Shown one piece after another: positions 34,590 to 48,239 of a stretch of DNA of 64,000 nucleotides. The stretch is taken from contig JAQFVV010012509.1 of the NCBI GenBank assembly GCA_028023455.1, positions 808,001 to 872,000 on the forward strand. The letters run 5' to 3'. The stretch's first letter is position 1. Every line of letters begins with the position of its first letter. A program made the position numbers and the translations under genes. This DNA is from Epiperipatus broadwayi (Eukaryota; Onychophora; Udeonychophora; Euonychophora; Peripatidae). The notes beneath the pieces were generated by a model. That model was not told where the DNA came from, searched no databases, and worked only from the letters and a program-made list of their open reading frames with translations.

Positions 34590-35172
34590 CTTTATTTTAC
34601 TTGAAATAAAGTTGGGGGTGGGATTCATGAATTAATTAATTACTAGTTTTAAAAATAGTGATTGAATTGATTAATTTATAGATGTCCCATGCTTTTATTT
34701 CAAATTATATATAATTACCCAAATTATGGTTGAAAGGAAAAGATATATTTTGGGTTTAAATGCATTACTCATCAAATTAAATAAGAGCTTTTTTTTTTTT
34801 TATAAAGTACCTTTTATATATATTATTTTTTTAGTCTTTAGATATTTTGCTAAAGTTTTTTTTGTAACTATTCCTAGTCAAATTTAAAACTGAGTATTAA
34901 AACAATGTCATAGTATTTCTAGGCATTTAAAATTAAATTTGCATGCATTAAAAATCATTTAGAAGGCCAAACAAGTTCTAATCAAACAATCAAGAGAAAT
35001 TAAATTTAATCCTTCATTTCTTTCTATTTAAATTACCTGTAAATGTTTTTTTGACAAATTAATTATGAAATTCAATTAAAACCTATATTTAAAATATATT
35101 TCGCCATCTATTGCCCATTATGGAAATTTACTGAAAGATATGGTTTGAAATTTTTTTTTTTTTCATGTCATA

Positions 35173-35261
35173 GCATTGGCTGGGAGGCGAACCCACAACA
35201 ACCATCTGCAACCAACTGCTTGCTTGCAGGGTGGCTGCACTGACATCTCGGCTAACAATGC
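35173..35261 (-). mobile_element. S1 SINE, diverged copy
   Basis: Minus-strand S1 copy. The acceptor ends GCATTG and CAATGC survive; the head reads GCATTGTTAGCCGAGATGTC and the B box area GTGGGTTCGCCTCC is close to consensus. A T run precedes it on the plus strand (the poly(A) tail), then CATGTCATA. Confidence 0.75.
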
Positions 35262-35604
35262 TTGACTTGCCTAATACTATTAGACTGACCAACCCTGAAA
35301 TATTGTATTGTCATAATGCATCTTCATAGATACTAACATGCACAAAATTGGAAGATAACCCCATTTGATAAATATATTAAAAATCAGTTTCAAGATTAGA
35401 GCCAATCAAACAGAAAAATAAAGTTTGTAGTTCTATATTGAAAGTTTATTTTCAAAATGTCAACAAAAATATCATGAAGAAGCCATTTTATATTACATTA
35501 CAATTTCTTAATCAATATAATATTTATGATTTTTATACCATTTGTAATCCAAATATCTTTGTAATTAAATAAATGAAAGTACATAAATTTAAATTTATTA
35601 AATT

Positions 35605-35885
35605 AATTTTCAAAGAATATTTGAACCCAGACTTTCAAGCTCCGTACAGTCATCCACTCCATCCAATACAACAGATACATACGATCACATACATGTGAAA
35701 AAGATAAATGATCTCCAATATATGTATTTCATGCTGAACTAGCACTCATTAGTTGGTCCAGATCATCATCTTCCATACATATATATATAATCAATGCTCG
35801 GTTTACTTTAAGATAGCAAATCTACACACTTTAATGGACAGGTTTCAATCCTCTCCAGCCATCCATACCATTAAAAATCTTTAAT
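35605..35885 (-). mobile_element. R2 element, monomeric copy
   Basis: Single minus-strand unit with all R2 landmarks: TTTAATGGACAGGTTTCAAT, a hammerhead (35703-35770), the CATGTATGTGATC spacer, GGATGGAGTGGATGACTG and the B box GGTTCAAATAT. Similar in order to one unit of the dimer at 30.4-31.15 kb. Confidence 0.7.
35703..35770 (-). ncRNA. R2 hammerhead ribozyme motif, best-paired copy
   Basis: Minus strand: helix I 5' strand ATGATCT-GGA-CCAA, core CTAATGA (35746-35752; G5 mutated), helix II GTGCT(A)GTT(C)AGCAT, GAAA, helix III TACATA, then U16.1 A17 and helix I 3' strand TTGG-AGATCAT. ATGATCT pairs completely with AGATCAT and CCAA with TTGG, leaving an asymmetric GGA loop. Predicted cleavage between 35719 and 35718. 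The G5 change should inactivate this copy, but the R2 unit at 31008-31014 still has CTGATGA at that place. Confidence 0.7.
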
Positions 35886-35889
35886 TACA

Positions 35890-38840
35890 TCTAGGGTAAG
35901 GATATACATAATACTAGTATTTCAATATTTTTTTAAACACTATTCACTAATAAACTAAATAGAAAGTCTAGGAATATTTTTTATGCCTTTTTGAAAAATA
36001 AAAAATGGCAAAACTTTTATTATTGTATCAAATTTCTGCTATATAGTAGCTCAAAATTTCTTTATATCAAGTAAAATATATTTAATGAATTTAAACTACT
36101 TATTTTCGATGCCATTTATTTTTTATTAACTTATAGTCATTAATAAATTACATTTAGATTATGCTAATATACTTTAATTTTTAAGCATTTTCCCCATTAT
36201 AATTACAGGTTGTTATACCTTTTAATGATACCATAAATATTCTTAATCTGTGAATTGTCAAAAACAAGATTTTACATTAAAGAAGTGTAACCTGTATATG
36301 TATTTCAAATACTGTCTTTATGGCTTTTTAAATTCATTTTGATTTTACATAACAATCAGCAAAATTGTAGTTCTTTCAGTTTTTGTATATACAATATTTA
36401 TGTGTTAAATTACAAACTCTTATATGTATCAGACAGAAATATTATTACTAAGGAATAGAATTTCAGTTTGAAATGCCAATTTCTAATTGGTTGTTTGCCT
36501 GATTGTAGTACGGCCAAAATCTATTTAGATAAATACACAGAAATTCCCATTATAACTTTTAGTATTTATTTGCTTTTATATATTTATACAAGTTTCTTCT
36601 TGTTCAAAAAAGCAGAATATTGTCAGATAAATTTACAAACGGCAGATATGGAATAATTAGTAGATATAAGAGTTAGATAAAATTGTGAACCCCAGAAATC
36701 ACTGAATCAAATTTGAACTCTTAGGTGATGTTCTATAGATAAGGATTGTGCTCATCTAAGAATAATATAATTACAAATCAATAATAGAAAATGGAGATTT
36801 TAAAATCTTACATAATTCAGAAGAATAAAAATAACAAGAACCTTAAAATGCAATACTAAAACTAGGTATATGGCAAATAATAAGCTTAAAAGTTTTAATG
36901 GCTTTTTGCAAAAGATGTAAATATACAACTAACTATTCAGCATGACAATCAAAATGAAAATTTTATGGCTTAAGAAATAAATATAAGCAAAAATTTAAAA
37001 TTAAGAATTGTACATGAGAGCAGAAATACTTCAAAATTAGGATTAAAAGCAAAGTATATTTTCTGGAAAATGTTCTAGATCAGAAACTAGTTGAAAGAAA
37101 AGCACAATATAATTCAAAAAATAAACAAAAAAAAAATAGCGTGAAATAATTACAGAAGTAACAAAATGAAAAAAGCTTTAAAAAAAATAACTAAATAAAT
37201 TACTGTTTGAAAAAATTAACAGTGAAAAAAAGATAGATCCTATCTAACAAAATATATAATGGTAATACAAAAACTAAAAATAAAAAATTTGGTATATAAA
37301 GAATAATGAAATGTAGATAGCTTTTGGAATTTTAAAAAAATATCAATTTTAAGAAAATAAATTTTGATTAGCATCAAAGTGACAGATTTAACCACAAAAT
37401 TTTCATTCAGTTGACCAGATTTTTTTTTTTTATCTTTTAGCAAGGAATTCAATTAATCAAAAAATTTTAACTTTAAAATGTACGCACTAACCAATTTGCT
37501 TGATTACATGGGGAAAAAGATGATATGCAAGTAAAATACATAAAACCTTCAGCTTTTAATTCCGAGATTGCCCACCGGCTGAAGATCCTTGTTTGAACCT
37601 GGATAAACAATAATATTTATGAAATACAGTATCTTAAGACTTTTCCAGCATTTTTCACACTTGAAGTTTTCTTAATTTCTCTATTTTCAGTTGTTATAAC
37701 TCCAAAGATTAAGGTAAGTTTGATGTTCTTGATTCTTCATGCAAAAGAAATTCTTTTATTTTAATAGAGCCAACAGGTAAAATCTTAATATATAATAATA
37801 TTACCAATTTTGCCAAGGCAAAAAATTTAAATATTTTAACATATATTTAAAAATATTACTTTGGAAACAAAAATGCTCTCAAGTAAATTGCTTTTAATTA
37901 ACGTTTAAAATAAAAATTAATATGCTTCGAGCACTGAAAATGATTGAGAATAGTTTGTTACTCTGCTTTTATTAAAACTGATATAGTTCTAGTTATGAAC
38001 AATAAAAGCCAGAGTTGCAATTTTAAATAATAAATTATTTTCAAAATTTATTTTGTATATCATTTTATTATATTATCAGAAAAATCTAAAGTATCCTTTC
38101 AAACATTTTGTATCCAGCTAGAAAAACGATAAATTTTATATTATATATACACTTCTAATTTTTTTTTTATTGTACAATACTGATATAACAAATGAAATTG
38201 AGATGGCTTAAAATGGAAAAGTATTATATTTTCTCACTGAAATTTATGAACTCAAATTTTTCTAAGCAAAAAATGGAAGTTTTGATTATTTAAAAAAAAT
38301 TTTCTTAATTGGCTGATATCTGGAAATGAAGTACAGTAATTCAACTCATTTTCCAAATATGACAAATTTTTTTATAATGATAATGTCACAAACCTAAGAG
38401 AAAAATCTATTAAAAGATTCCTGCAATTTCATAAAATATTATTCATTTAATAAATTTGCTACAGATACTATTAGTAATGATATTACGTAAAACTGTTACT
38501 ACGATCATAAAAAATTTTAAACTACAAAATAAAAATTAATGGTAGTAAAAATAATACTGCAAATTCAGCATTAAAAATCAACAATTTTGAGTCAGCATGC
38601 CTGTCAACATTCTCTACAATTTAAATTACAAATATATATACGTATATGCAAATATCATTTAATAATGAAAATATTGTCTATTTGAGAACTGCAAGTCCTA
38701 TTATAATCCTGATTTTGGCAAAGTAACAAAAAAAAAAAGCAACACATTTTCAAGTTGAAAATTTGGTACGCAATTTCTCAAGGAAATGTAATATGAAAAA
38801 TAACTACACAAAAACGTACATAAGATATACTTAAATCAGA
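35890..38840. other. AT-rich sequence without recognisable genes
   Basis: No coding or repeat signature recognised. Many A and T runs. Confidence 0.35.
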
Positions 38841-38844
38841 ATTC

Positions 38845-40560
38845 ACAATTTTTGCCTAGTGCACTTTTGAGCAAGTTAAACAACACATTTTCAATGAAAT
38901 ATATATATAAAAAAAACTATTCCAACTTATTAAAATCAAATGTTTTTATATCATTAGTATCAGCCAAAAAGTTCTCTCAATATAGACTCATCTTCCATAT
39001 TATATCTTGCTCTACTCAAGAACTTAAGAACTAATTGCTCCAGAGATATCAATCAACTTTTTATTTCTAAAATCAAAATATTTTCACCAATACCTGCTGC
39101 ATTCTTCAATGTTAATTCCTTCCATAACAAAACAATTCATTTAACAACTCACCTATATATAACCTCCTCCTACATCTATATCTTCAATAAGACTATTTAA
39201 TCTCAAGAGATTTTTATTCATCCATGAATTTCTTAATAAACCTTCAATTTATTTCTTCTTCAAAATAACAAAAAAAAACAAACAATCCAATTCAATCTAA
39301 TGCTTTTTCAAAATCAATAAAACAAATATTAACTTTTCTTTCTTAATATGTATTTCAACACTAATTCCAAATACTTCAATTATGTCTTAAACCTCTACTT
39401 TTCTAAACCAAACTACAAATAAAAATGTTCTTCCAAAAACATAATTGCAGTATTCAAAACACATTAAATACAAATTAGATTACTGTTTAAAAATCCTCAT
39501 TGCATTAGATCTTTTTTCTAGTATAGCCATCAATAAACTGCAGTTCTCTAGCCAAATGGATATGATAAACATAAACACATTATTTCCTCTTGTAGTTTGT
39601 AAATAAATATTTTGAAGACTCTAGGAGAGAAAAAATTTGCATTACAATTTTGTTTCTTGATTTCATGCGTATTTAAATAATAATTATTGTATATTGTGAT
39701 TATTTAAATATTAAAAATTTGCAAATAAATCAACTTGTCAAAGTAATTTTTTTGGTTTTATTTACTTTTAAGAAAATTATTTTCATTTGAATATAATTCT
39801 ATTAGCAAAATAAATATCCATATAGCCATACAGAAATTCATATTTTCATGAATATATTTTTCACCGTTCCTTGGAGCTCTTTAATTGGGGGGGGGGGGGG
39901 AGAAATCAGTTCACGTTAAAAAGTTTGCTAATCTCCTGCTCTAGTGGAATCACATCTTGTAAAATATAATACAAACATCGATTAATTCTCTCAAATTCAA
40001 TTGAAAGTTCATCAATTCTTTTAATTTTTCCTATTTCTATATCAAACTTTTTGGCTTTTTTTATTGCACAAATCAAATATATACTTACATTTATTTTTAT
40101 TAATAATTTATTATTTCTAGCACCAATTACTGTAATCCTATTTCTATCCAAATTGTTTTATCATATAATGTTCGGAGTTAATTCTACATTACCTTTTAAT
40201 TCCTATATCTCAATCTAACAATGTTGAGTTTTATTTCACATCTTAAAATTTAGTCTTCTGTATATAATGCAGAATTGATATTTATTTTCTACCATTTTAT
40301 TACCTTATTGTTTAAGGCATTTATGTTATGCTCTCTTACTTCTTTCATATTTACAACCTTTACTGCGGCATCAACTAAATTTCTCTTGAATAATTCTTTT
40401 ATTTGCATTATTATTTAATCTATTACTATTTATTTTTATTTTCTTAACAAAGCTGGAAATGTTCTCTATCTACTTTCAATTTATCAATGCTCCACTTTGA
40501 TTTTCCTGTTATTTTTTTTAAAATGTCATATTACAATCAAATTGTATTTAATTTTGTAGA
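38845..40560 (-). pseudogene. Decayed LINE (endonuclease end and reverse transcriptase)
   Basis: Minus strand. The 81-residue ORF at 39906-40151 contains VIGARNNKLLIKINVSIYL, comparable to the end of the AP-endonuclease domain (GSDHRL region, degenerate here). The basic linker KKAKKFDIEIGKIKRIDEL and a segment resembling the linker to the reverse transcriptase follow. Downstream, near 39340-39310, another frame reads KVNICFIDFEKALD, the conserved F(I/V)DFEKAFD catalytic block of non-LTR reverse transcriptases. Later motifs could not be recovered with confidence. Frame breaks and stops show it is inactive. The plus-strand ORF at 38852-39034 is a shadow. Confidence 0.6.
39889..39901 (+). repeat. 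Poly(G) run
   Basis: About 13 consecutive G, unusual in this AT-rich DNA. Similar runs: G12 near 21130, C9 near 32250 and C9 near 40577. These can slip during replication and may form G-quadruplexes. Confidence 0.8.
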
Positions 40561-40569
40561 TTTACGTGG

Positions 40570-42900
40570 ATAAATCCCCCCCCCCTCATTTTTTTTTTGC
40601 AATTTTAAAACAATATGTTCATGTATTACCATGTTACTTTATCTAACAAAAATTATCAATCTTTCACCACTTTGTGACTTCTTATCCCTAATTCATAATC
40701 ACAATTTTACTATTTCTCTCCCATTCTAATACATTTCAAATCATTATCTTTAAATGATTATTTTATTTTTCCAATATCTTCCCACATTTACTTCATCATG
40801 ATGATCACTAGTTGAAATGAGTGGCATCTGCCAGATCTTTGTATATGTTTTTGATTTAATCACCATCAATCAATCCATCATGTAGAAATGTGATTTATGA
40901 AATTCTTTTAGGCTTACATCCAAAATATTACTATAAATATATCCACTTCAAAAATATAACTTTTCCCCACAACCCATTTTACAATAGCTAATTTTTTCAT
41001 CTCTATTAATAAATGTACCTTCATTTTGAATTTGTTCATAGTCTGAACATTTGACTTACTTATTACTACAAAATTTTCTTTTTATTTCAATGGCATTAGT
41101 TAAAAGTTTTATCATAGGAATATCTTCAGTTACATAATTTTTCATTTGCTTTCTTCAACTATCTTGACTATATTTATTTCTTTTTGCATATTATTATTAT
41201 TTGTTATTGTTATTCAAAAATAAGTTTGGAATAAACTCATAAGTTTTAAAATTCATGCAAACTATGTGTTCAAACCAATATTACATTTATCATTTTAATT
41301 TTCATTCTTATGATATTTTATGAAGTAATCTGTATCCTTTTAACTATTTTTTTTTTCTTTTTGTTTAATCTCTTCTTAATAATAAGCACCAACCATACAG
41401 AATGATGATAGCTAAATTTGATTATGGTAGTGTCAACAGAAATGACATCATTTCAAACTGGATAAAAAAAGACAATCATCAACCAATCTTTATGTGAAAA
41501 CTAAATTAACAGAAAAAAATGTATTGAATGATAAAATAGGGCAAAAAACCACTGAATAAAAAGAATTTTTTTTTTCATTTATATATATATATTTTAAAAA
41601 ACATGCTGGATTAAAACCATTTACAGATTTAGATATTGATAGAAAGAAAATTCAAAATTGCTAAAACATACTTTAAATGTATTAGCAAGCAGACATGGAC
41701 ATCTGTGATCCACATGGTTTTTTGATGAGCATAATCAATTCATGATTATCCAGCATATAACTTCCTATTAAAATGTTGTATTGTTTATTCTCATCCATTC
41801 ACTCTCAAAAAAATTACCAAGTAATTTCTTTCTATATATTATTATATGAAGCATAACTTTTCTTGAAAAATATAGTTTATTGTAAATATGACATTTAAGA
41901 ATTTTTTTTTTTTTTTCAGTAATATGGTTAGATTTATAATGAGCAATAATATTTCAAAAGCTTGGAAAAAGTTGGTTGTGAAGCATGAATCAAAAAAATC
42001 GATATATAAGATCAAAATAATTTCTTATAATGAAATATTAATAACATAGCTATAACTTCATTGTAATAATAGTGGGAAGACTTAGATATCTTGAAAATAT
42101 ATTGTTAATATCAATCTATTTGCATGAACACCTATTAAACATCAATAATTTAAGTTTCAAAAATTAAAGCAGATGCTGATAAAATTAAGATATTACAATC
42201 AGGTGAAGAATTGGACTTGGAAGTGGAAATGAAAGATTAAAGAAATATTTTTAATATTAATAATGCAATTCTCAAGCAAACAAAATGTCATATTCACATA
42301 TAAATGTCACCAATAAGTCCACAGAAATTGAATGAATATACCGTCATAGAAAATGATGTAAAAAAAAATGAACAGCAAAAAACATATGGAATTATGGAAG
42401 AAATGAAAATCTGAATCAAGTTGAAATAAAATATTGGTTAACTTGCAGAACATAAGAGCACTTTTTAAAATATCAGAAATCAATATATCTTAAACTGCTT
42501 GCGCTCCATGAATGCTATTGGGACTCTTAAGAGTGCTTGTTGCATGACGTGTTTTCTTTCTTTACTGACGTAAGAAATATAAGCATTTATGTCCCAAAAT
42601 ACGAGATGTGATAGCTTAATGACATGGCTTTCAGAAAATGTTTACCTCAAAAAAAAATTGGGTTGAAATTTGGATTTTTGTGAATAGTTTTAATCGACCA
42701 CAGTATTTATTTATTTTTTGGTAACTTTTGTAATTACTACGAAGCGATAAAAGAAAAAAAATGGTTTACGGCCTGCAAGTGCAAATTTCTCTGGTGTTAT
42801 TCACAAACGAGGCCTACAATAGAGCTTCAATGTAATGACTTGTAAGTTTAAAATTTTTTTTTTAATTTTTTGAAAAAATTCTTTTTTATTAATTTTAATT
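40570..42900. other. AT-rich sequence, possible unrecognised transposon relics
   Basis: No defensible gene. Plus-strand conceptual peptides around 41930-42000 (ISKAWKKLVVKHESKK) vaguely recall pogo/Tigger-type transposases but are too short and frame-broken to call. Confidence 0.25.
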
Positions 42901-42904
42901 TGTG

Positions 42905-43065
42905 TGTGTTAGTTTGTAATTATATATTTATTTATGCTCATATAGAATTCATATCTATCAAAAAATAGTGTTCTTTGTATTTATATATTTATTTATGCTC
43001 ATATAGTGTTAGTTTGTATTTATATATTTATTTATGCTCATATAGAATTCATATCTATCGTAATT
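42905..43065 (+). repeat. Threefold AT-rich tandem repeat
   Basis: The block TATATATTTATTTATGCTCA plus TATAG recurs three times, twice followed by AATTCATATCTATC. Irregular unit length (about 40-65 bp). Confidence 0.75.
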
Positions 43066-43094
43066 TTCTAAATTTCTACCTACACTAATCCACT

Positions 43095-43370
43095 TATTTC
43101 AAAAAGTATAATAATTGATTATTTATAATTACGTTTATATAATGTTTGTGTTTACAACTAATGAGTTATAAAACTAATAATCAAATGTATACAAAGATCC
43201 CATACGCAGGCATATAATCAAATTCTGATTATTTTATAAAAATAATGATTTTCAAAAAGTATAATTTTATTATTTATAATTGTTTATATATGTTTGTTTA
43301 CAACTAATGAGTTATAAAAGTAATAATCAAATGTATACAAAGATTGCATATAATCAAATTCTGATTCTTG
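43095..43370 (+). repeat. Diverged tandem duplication, about 155 bp units
   Basis: Both units share ACAACTAATGAGTTATAAAA, TAATAATCAAATGTATACAA and ATAATCAAATTCTGATT. The second lacks the CCCATACGCAGG insert of the first. Confidence 0.8.
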
Positions 43371-43504
43371 TTTATGTTTTTGTTTATTCTTGTTCATGCT
43401 TTGGTTTTGTTATATGTTTCATATCATTATTTTCAAGTCTATAGCTAACAAATGGACTATATGCAAATAAATTATATTTATGTGATACAATAAATAGAAC
43501 AAAA

Positions 43505-43615
43505 TAGCATCACTTCTGTGCATAAATATAAACATCACTTGTATGCATAAAGAATAAAAACACTACTGGTGTCCATAAAGAATATAAACATCACTGATGT
43601 ACACAAAAAAATATA
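43505..43615 (+). repeat. Short minisatellite, about 30-35 bp units
   Basis: Three to four degenerate units built on CATAAAGAATATAAACATCAC followed by TG/TTG. Confidence 0.65.
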
Positions 43616-43619
43616 AAAT

Positions 43620-45140
43620 GAAGAGATGAAACTCATTTTATCAGTGATATAGACAGTAGCCTACAATTTCTAGTTTTAGATAGACAAGAAGTCAATTGCC
43701 ATGATGATTTCTTTTGTATCTTTTATTAGGATGAATCTTTTTCTTTATAGATCCCTTTGACATTTAGAACATTTGGGATACAAGATAAAAATGAAGAAGT
43801 CATATCAGACTTCTTTTGGAGATTGTGAAGCTGTGGATTATCTCAGGTAAGACATGTTATACATGTTTAGAAAGAATTTTGTGAGGAATACAAAGAAATT
43901 ATCACTGAAGATGTAATTTGAATTTTAGTTAAAAAATAAAATAATAATTATTTCGGATGTGAAAATTTCTTTTTTTCCTTATTTTTTATATAGTTATCAC
44001 TATTTATTTTATGCTTATTGTTTTCCTTAATTTTTCTAGTTTCTAGCAATCTAATTGTTTTTGCTCTAACATAATTAAAACTGAAGTTATTGTGAAAATT
44101 GTGTCTCAGGCCAGTATTTTAAAAAATTCAATAATATGACGGCTTAGTCCGAAGCAATATAATTTTAAAAAATCACAAAAATAAAAGAGTATACTATTAA
44201 TGATTTCAGTATATTTTAAATGTTCATTAATCTTAAGATCACTGTTTTTCCTCAAAAATACATTAGAAATTCTATGAACAGCTATATATTTTAATAATGC
44301 AAGGGCTTGATTATTTTATAATGTAGCACTAAATTTGATATATTTAAATAAATTTTTAAAAGGATTATGATCAAATATTATTTCTTAATAGTAAATAACT
44401 TAATTATTTCAATTTCTTTTAGACAGAAACCTTACCACAAATACATTAGCATTTGAAGAAATTGAAGTACTTAGCAGATAATTTACATCAACAAATATAG
44501 AAATGATACAGTAATCTGGTATACTATTACAGGAAAAAATGTAATTTTAAGATTTACTTAAAAATTACTCAATATAAATAAAATCACTACACTGAAGGAC
44601 AACTGTTGGATATAAAAACTAAATTCATACTAGACAACTCAAAAGGCCAAAAGAAGTTAACAAAAATTTCCTTTACTAGATATACTTCTTATTCATACAG
44701 TTAGTACAATGATACTCATTAACCCAAGTTAATGTGGGATTTTTATATTATAATTAACAATAGCTAAGTATCCATTTACTGCATACTATTGAACTGTCAA
44801 CTAAATTGATTTATGGGCTGGCAGGGAAAAAAATCCTGAACCTGTTTATAACCAAAAATTTCCAAAAGTTTATCAGACTAGGACTTTAACTATTATATGG
44901 ACATAGAAGTCAATGGCTAGCACTGCATTACAAATCATTTCCAATTATGATGCCATTATCAAAAAAATGGATTTATTAAATTAAGTGATTTCTGTGGACA
45001 AAATAATTGGTCACAGCTGTAATTATCACAATATGTACACATATTCTTAAATAATAATTAACAGATTGAATATATAAAAATATTAATATTCAAAGCAAAT
45101 TAGCTTTGAGTTTCTTGCTTTAACTGCTATATGAGTTTTT
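43620..45140. other. AT-rich sequence without recognisable genes
   Basis: No feature recognised. Confidence 0.35.
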
Positions 45141-45149
45141 CCATACACA

Positions 45150-45830
45150 AAATATTTTCGCAGAGGCAAAACTCTCCATAATAATGCCACTCAGTACAAG
45201 CCAGAGTAATCAATGGATGCATTAAGATTTGTGCTAAAACTCCTGTCTAGTGCCTACTCATCCAATATCCCCAGACTAATTTCGAGCTTGTGGCTTTTAT
45301 CAGTGAGGAGCCTTGGATCTGAGAGCACTGCATCTAGATCTTAGGATCCAATGCAAGCCTCCAGCAGCCACCTTTTACTTTTTTAGCTAACTAAAAAGCT
45401 TTCGAATCCAAAATAAAAACACAATGTTTACAAACTAAGCTCATTAGGTTGTATAGATCTGATCTCAGTTCAGCATTCATATTTTTTGGTGTCTTTGATT
45501 CTGTAATAACCTGTCACCATAATCCTATTGTGCAGGATTGGTATTAAACCATCAAGCATCACATGATCATCATTCTTCATACCTACACAAGCTGTTTTTC
45601 ACAGAGACGAAACTCTCCATATAGTAGTGTCACTCAGTGCACGCCGGATTAATCAATGGATGCATGAATAGGCACTAGATGGGGACTTTATGTACAAAGC
45701 TTCCTGCATCCATCGATTACTCTGGCTTGCACTGAGTGGCACAACTGCATGGAAAGTTTTGCCTCTGTGAAAAACAGCTTGTGTAAACATAAAGAATGGT
45801 GATCATGTAATGTTGATGATTTGATAATAA
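45150..45830. mobile_element. R1 cluster: one long unit plus an inverted pair
   Basis: 45150-45535 is a minus-strand R1 unit with its hammerhead region at 45257-45317 and the upstream part down to TGTGCAGGATTGGTATTAAACC. It continues head-to-tail into 45550-45830, where a second unit meets an inverted copy: GCATCACATGATCATCATTC on the left mirrors GAATGGTGATCATGTAATG on the right. The inverted junction lies near 45665 and removes the hammerhead segment. This direct-plus-inverted arrangement is the same as in other R1 loci. Confidence 0.8.
45257..45317 (-). ncRNA. R1 hammerhead motif with mutated core
   Basis: Minus strand: ATCCAAGGCTCCTCA, then CTGATAA (G8 changed), helix II AGC-CACAA-GCT, GAAA, helix III ATTAGT (one change breaks the palindrome), C, TGGGGATATTGGAT. 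Helix I is fully preserved. G8 acts in catalysis, so this copy should be inactive. Confidence 0.6.
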
Positions 45831-45834
45831 GTTA

Positions 45835-48080
45835 ATATTATTAAAAAAATATTTCTACATAATTAACATATTTCAAACAAAGCTGTAGTATATGCAATGT
45901 ATATATAAAAAAAATCCAGATTAAATAAAATAAAATTATATATTCAAAATTGGCAAAAAAAAAAAAGGGGATTACAACTAAGAATAAAATTTATATGTAC
46001 ATATAACATTAAAACTGATACTGAAAATATACAAGTCTAGACATAGATAACTGTCTTTAATGTGCCAAATAATAAAAACTATACATAACTGAATTTAGCA
46101 AATGGCATTGTTCAGCAAATAACTGATCTTTTGACAATTTTGGATTGTTCAACAGTAATGAATTCAGTGTTCAATGGAAATGCTACAAACACTTGGCAGA
46201 GTTGAAATAAAAAGTGAAAAAAAAAACTTAAGATAAATGAAAATTCTTCAAGTTATGATATTTTCAGTGCCTCGTGGTGAACATAGATAAAGCTAAATAA
46301 AAAATTGTTATTGATGAACAGATTAGTTATAAGAATTTTATGAATAAGCAAGATGAAAGTTGCCCAAATTATGGTATTTTTCTGTGCATTGTAGATGTTT
46401 ATATTGGACTTAAATAAAGGGAAACAGAAAAATTGTTACCAATGAATAGATCAACTGTAAGAATTTCATGGATAATAGTAAGAGAATAAATAATTACACT
46501 GTGGGGCAACAACTTTATCAAAAAAATATATATTATTTTAAAAGATGGCAGGAAAAAAGACATAAAGGGATAAATCCAATCACCAGAATAATGAATGTGT
46601 TCTGAAAATAAAACCCAAATTAAGTGCAAAATATCCCAGATTTTTATAGTTATCAAAAGTCTATATAAATTTCAAATTACTCAATCTAGCCTAATAATTA
46701 AAGAATGAGATAAATATCTAACAGCTCTGAACTAATGGGGGAATTTATATTACCATCTATGTAATCAAATATTAGGCTCTACAATCATATCAAATTACAG
46801 CTTTTGCTTATTCTATGATAAGATTTAAGGTTGTTTATGGGGTCTGTAAATCATATTTTTTATCCATCTCAATTGTTGTCAAACTTATACTTAGTAACAA
46901 TTTGATCTCTAATATTTTAATGATTAATAATATAGACAATGGTATAAATAAGATAAACTAATGCTAACCAAGCTTCGATTAATATTATGAAAATATATAA
47001 GTCCTTCAATTAATATAAATCATTAGTGGTTTATCGTGATCGGGGGTTCTCAAAATATATTCACAAAGTTTTTGAAGTCTATTTACCAATCCATCTAATG
47101 CCTTTAATTCTATCATGGTTTTCAAACAAAGACTTACACAGAGCTATGTTCTTGCTTTGTCATGATAGTTCACTTCATATCAATTATTTTTTGTTCTGCT
47201 GGTTACAAAATTCCTTTTTTCTATACGTCCGTTACTAATCTTTTTATTACTTGAAATAAATGACGTGGTATTAATAAAATATGAGAATGTTATAGACTAT
47301 CAGTATGTTTACAAGACTATAAATTATTTCAGCAAAAATAAAATTATAATTTGGAATAAAAAATAATACTAAATAAAACTAACCAACATATAAAAATAAA
47401 AATGAATAAAATCAAAATATTTTATATTTACGTTGAAATCACTAGACACCCTACAAGTCATTCTCGAAAGTAAATTTATGCATTATACATATGTATGCAA
47501 AATCAAATTATCACAACAATAAACTCAAATATCTAAAAAATTACATTACAACGATATTTTTACATAAATAATTTAATAAAATGTGTTAACAAATTAAAAA
47601 CTAGTTATTGTAAAAAAAAAAAAAATTATATACTTTCTACTACGAAGAGAACGAAAATATTGATTTTCAACTATTGATAATCTTTAATGCCTGCCAATTA
47701 ATGGTAACGACCATTGAATTATAAAATTGCATTGCTTATTTAATTGATTACATATACAGTATATGATTACATATTTGCCTATGTTTCATTATTTATGCGC
47801 TTAAAATTTAATGAATTTTTTTCAATTAGCAAATAAAATAAGCATAACTTTTAAAATTTCTAGAAATTTATAAAAATTGAAAATTCAGTCATGTAAGCCA
47901 TCCATTGAAACAAATAAAAGTAATGACTACAACGTTAAATCTAATATAACATGCAACGGTAAGATTCGCCATGCAAGGTCATCTGCGAATGTGCAGACAT
48001 CATACTGCATATCTATCTTCAATATCCTTTTCAATAAAAATCAATTAAATCTTATAGGACACCAATATGTTCTCTCTCAC
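45835..48080. other. AT-rich sequence without recognisable genes
   Basis: ORFs at 46399-46656, 47026-47238 and 47877-48089 have no recognisable domain. No repeat families seen. Confidence 0.35.
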
Positions 48081-48094
48081 TTAAGGTAAGATAT

Positions 48095-48225
48095 TAACAG
48101 GACTTTACCGCCTAATAAGTTGAAAAGTACTGCTGAAATCCCGTCGGTATCTCGGTGCCGCGTTAATGGCGACCCTTCTCGTTCCGGACCACGTGACAAA
48201 AGAACAATCAAGCGCATGTCTTATA
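48095..48225. promoter_or_regulatory. CpG-dense patch with E-box; candidate promoter
   Basis: About ten CpGs lie between 48142 and 48214, far denser than anywhere nearby. A CACGTG E-box sits at 48190-48195. No transposon ends or repeat partners were seen around it. CpG-dense patches in otherwise CpG-poor animal DNA often mark transcription starts. No ORF of note begins here, so a non-coding first exon or a distal promoter is the most that can be proposed. Confidence 0.4.
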
Positions 48226-48239
48226 TTTATAACTTACAG

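Noticed and set aside
41930-42240. Possible pogo/Tigger transposase relic (ISKAWKKLVVKHESKK)
   Set aside because: Too short and frame-broken, no terminal inverted repeats located.
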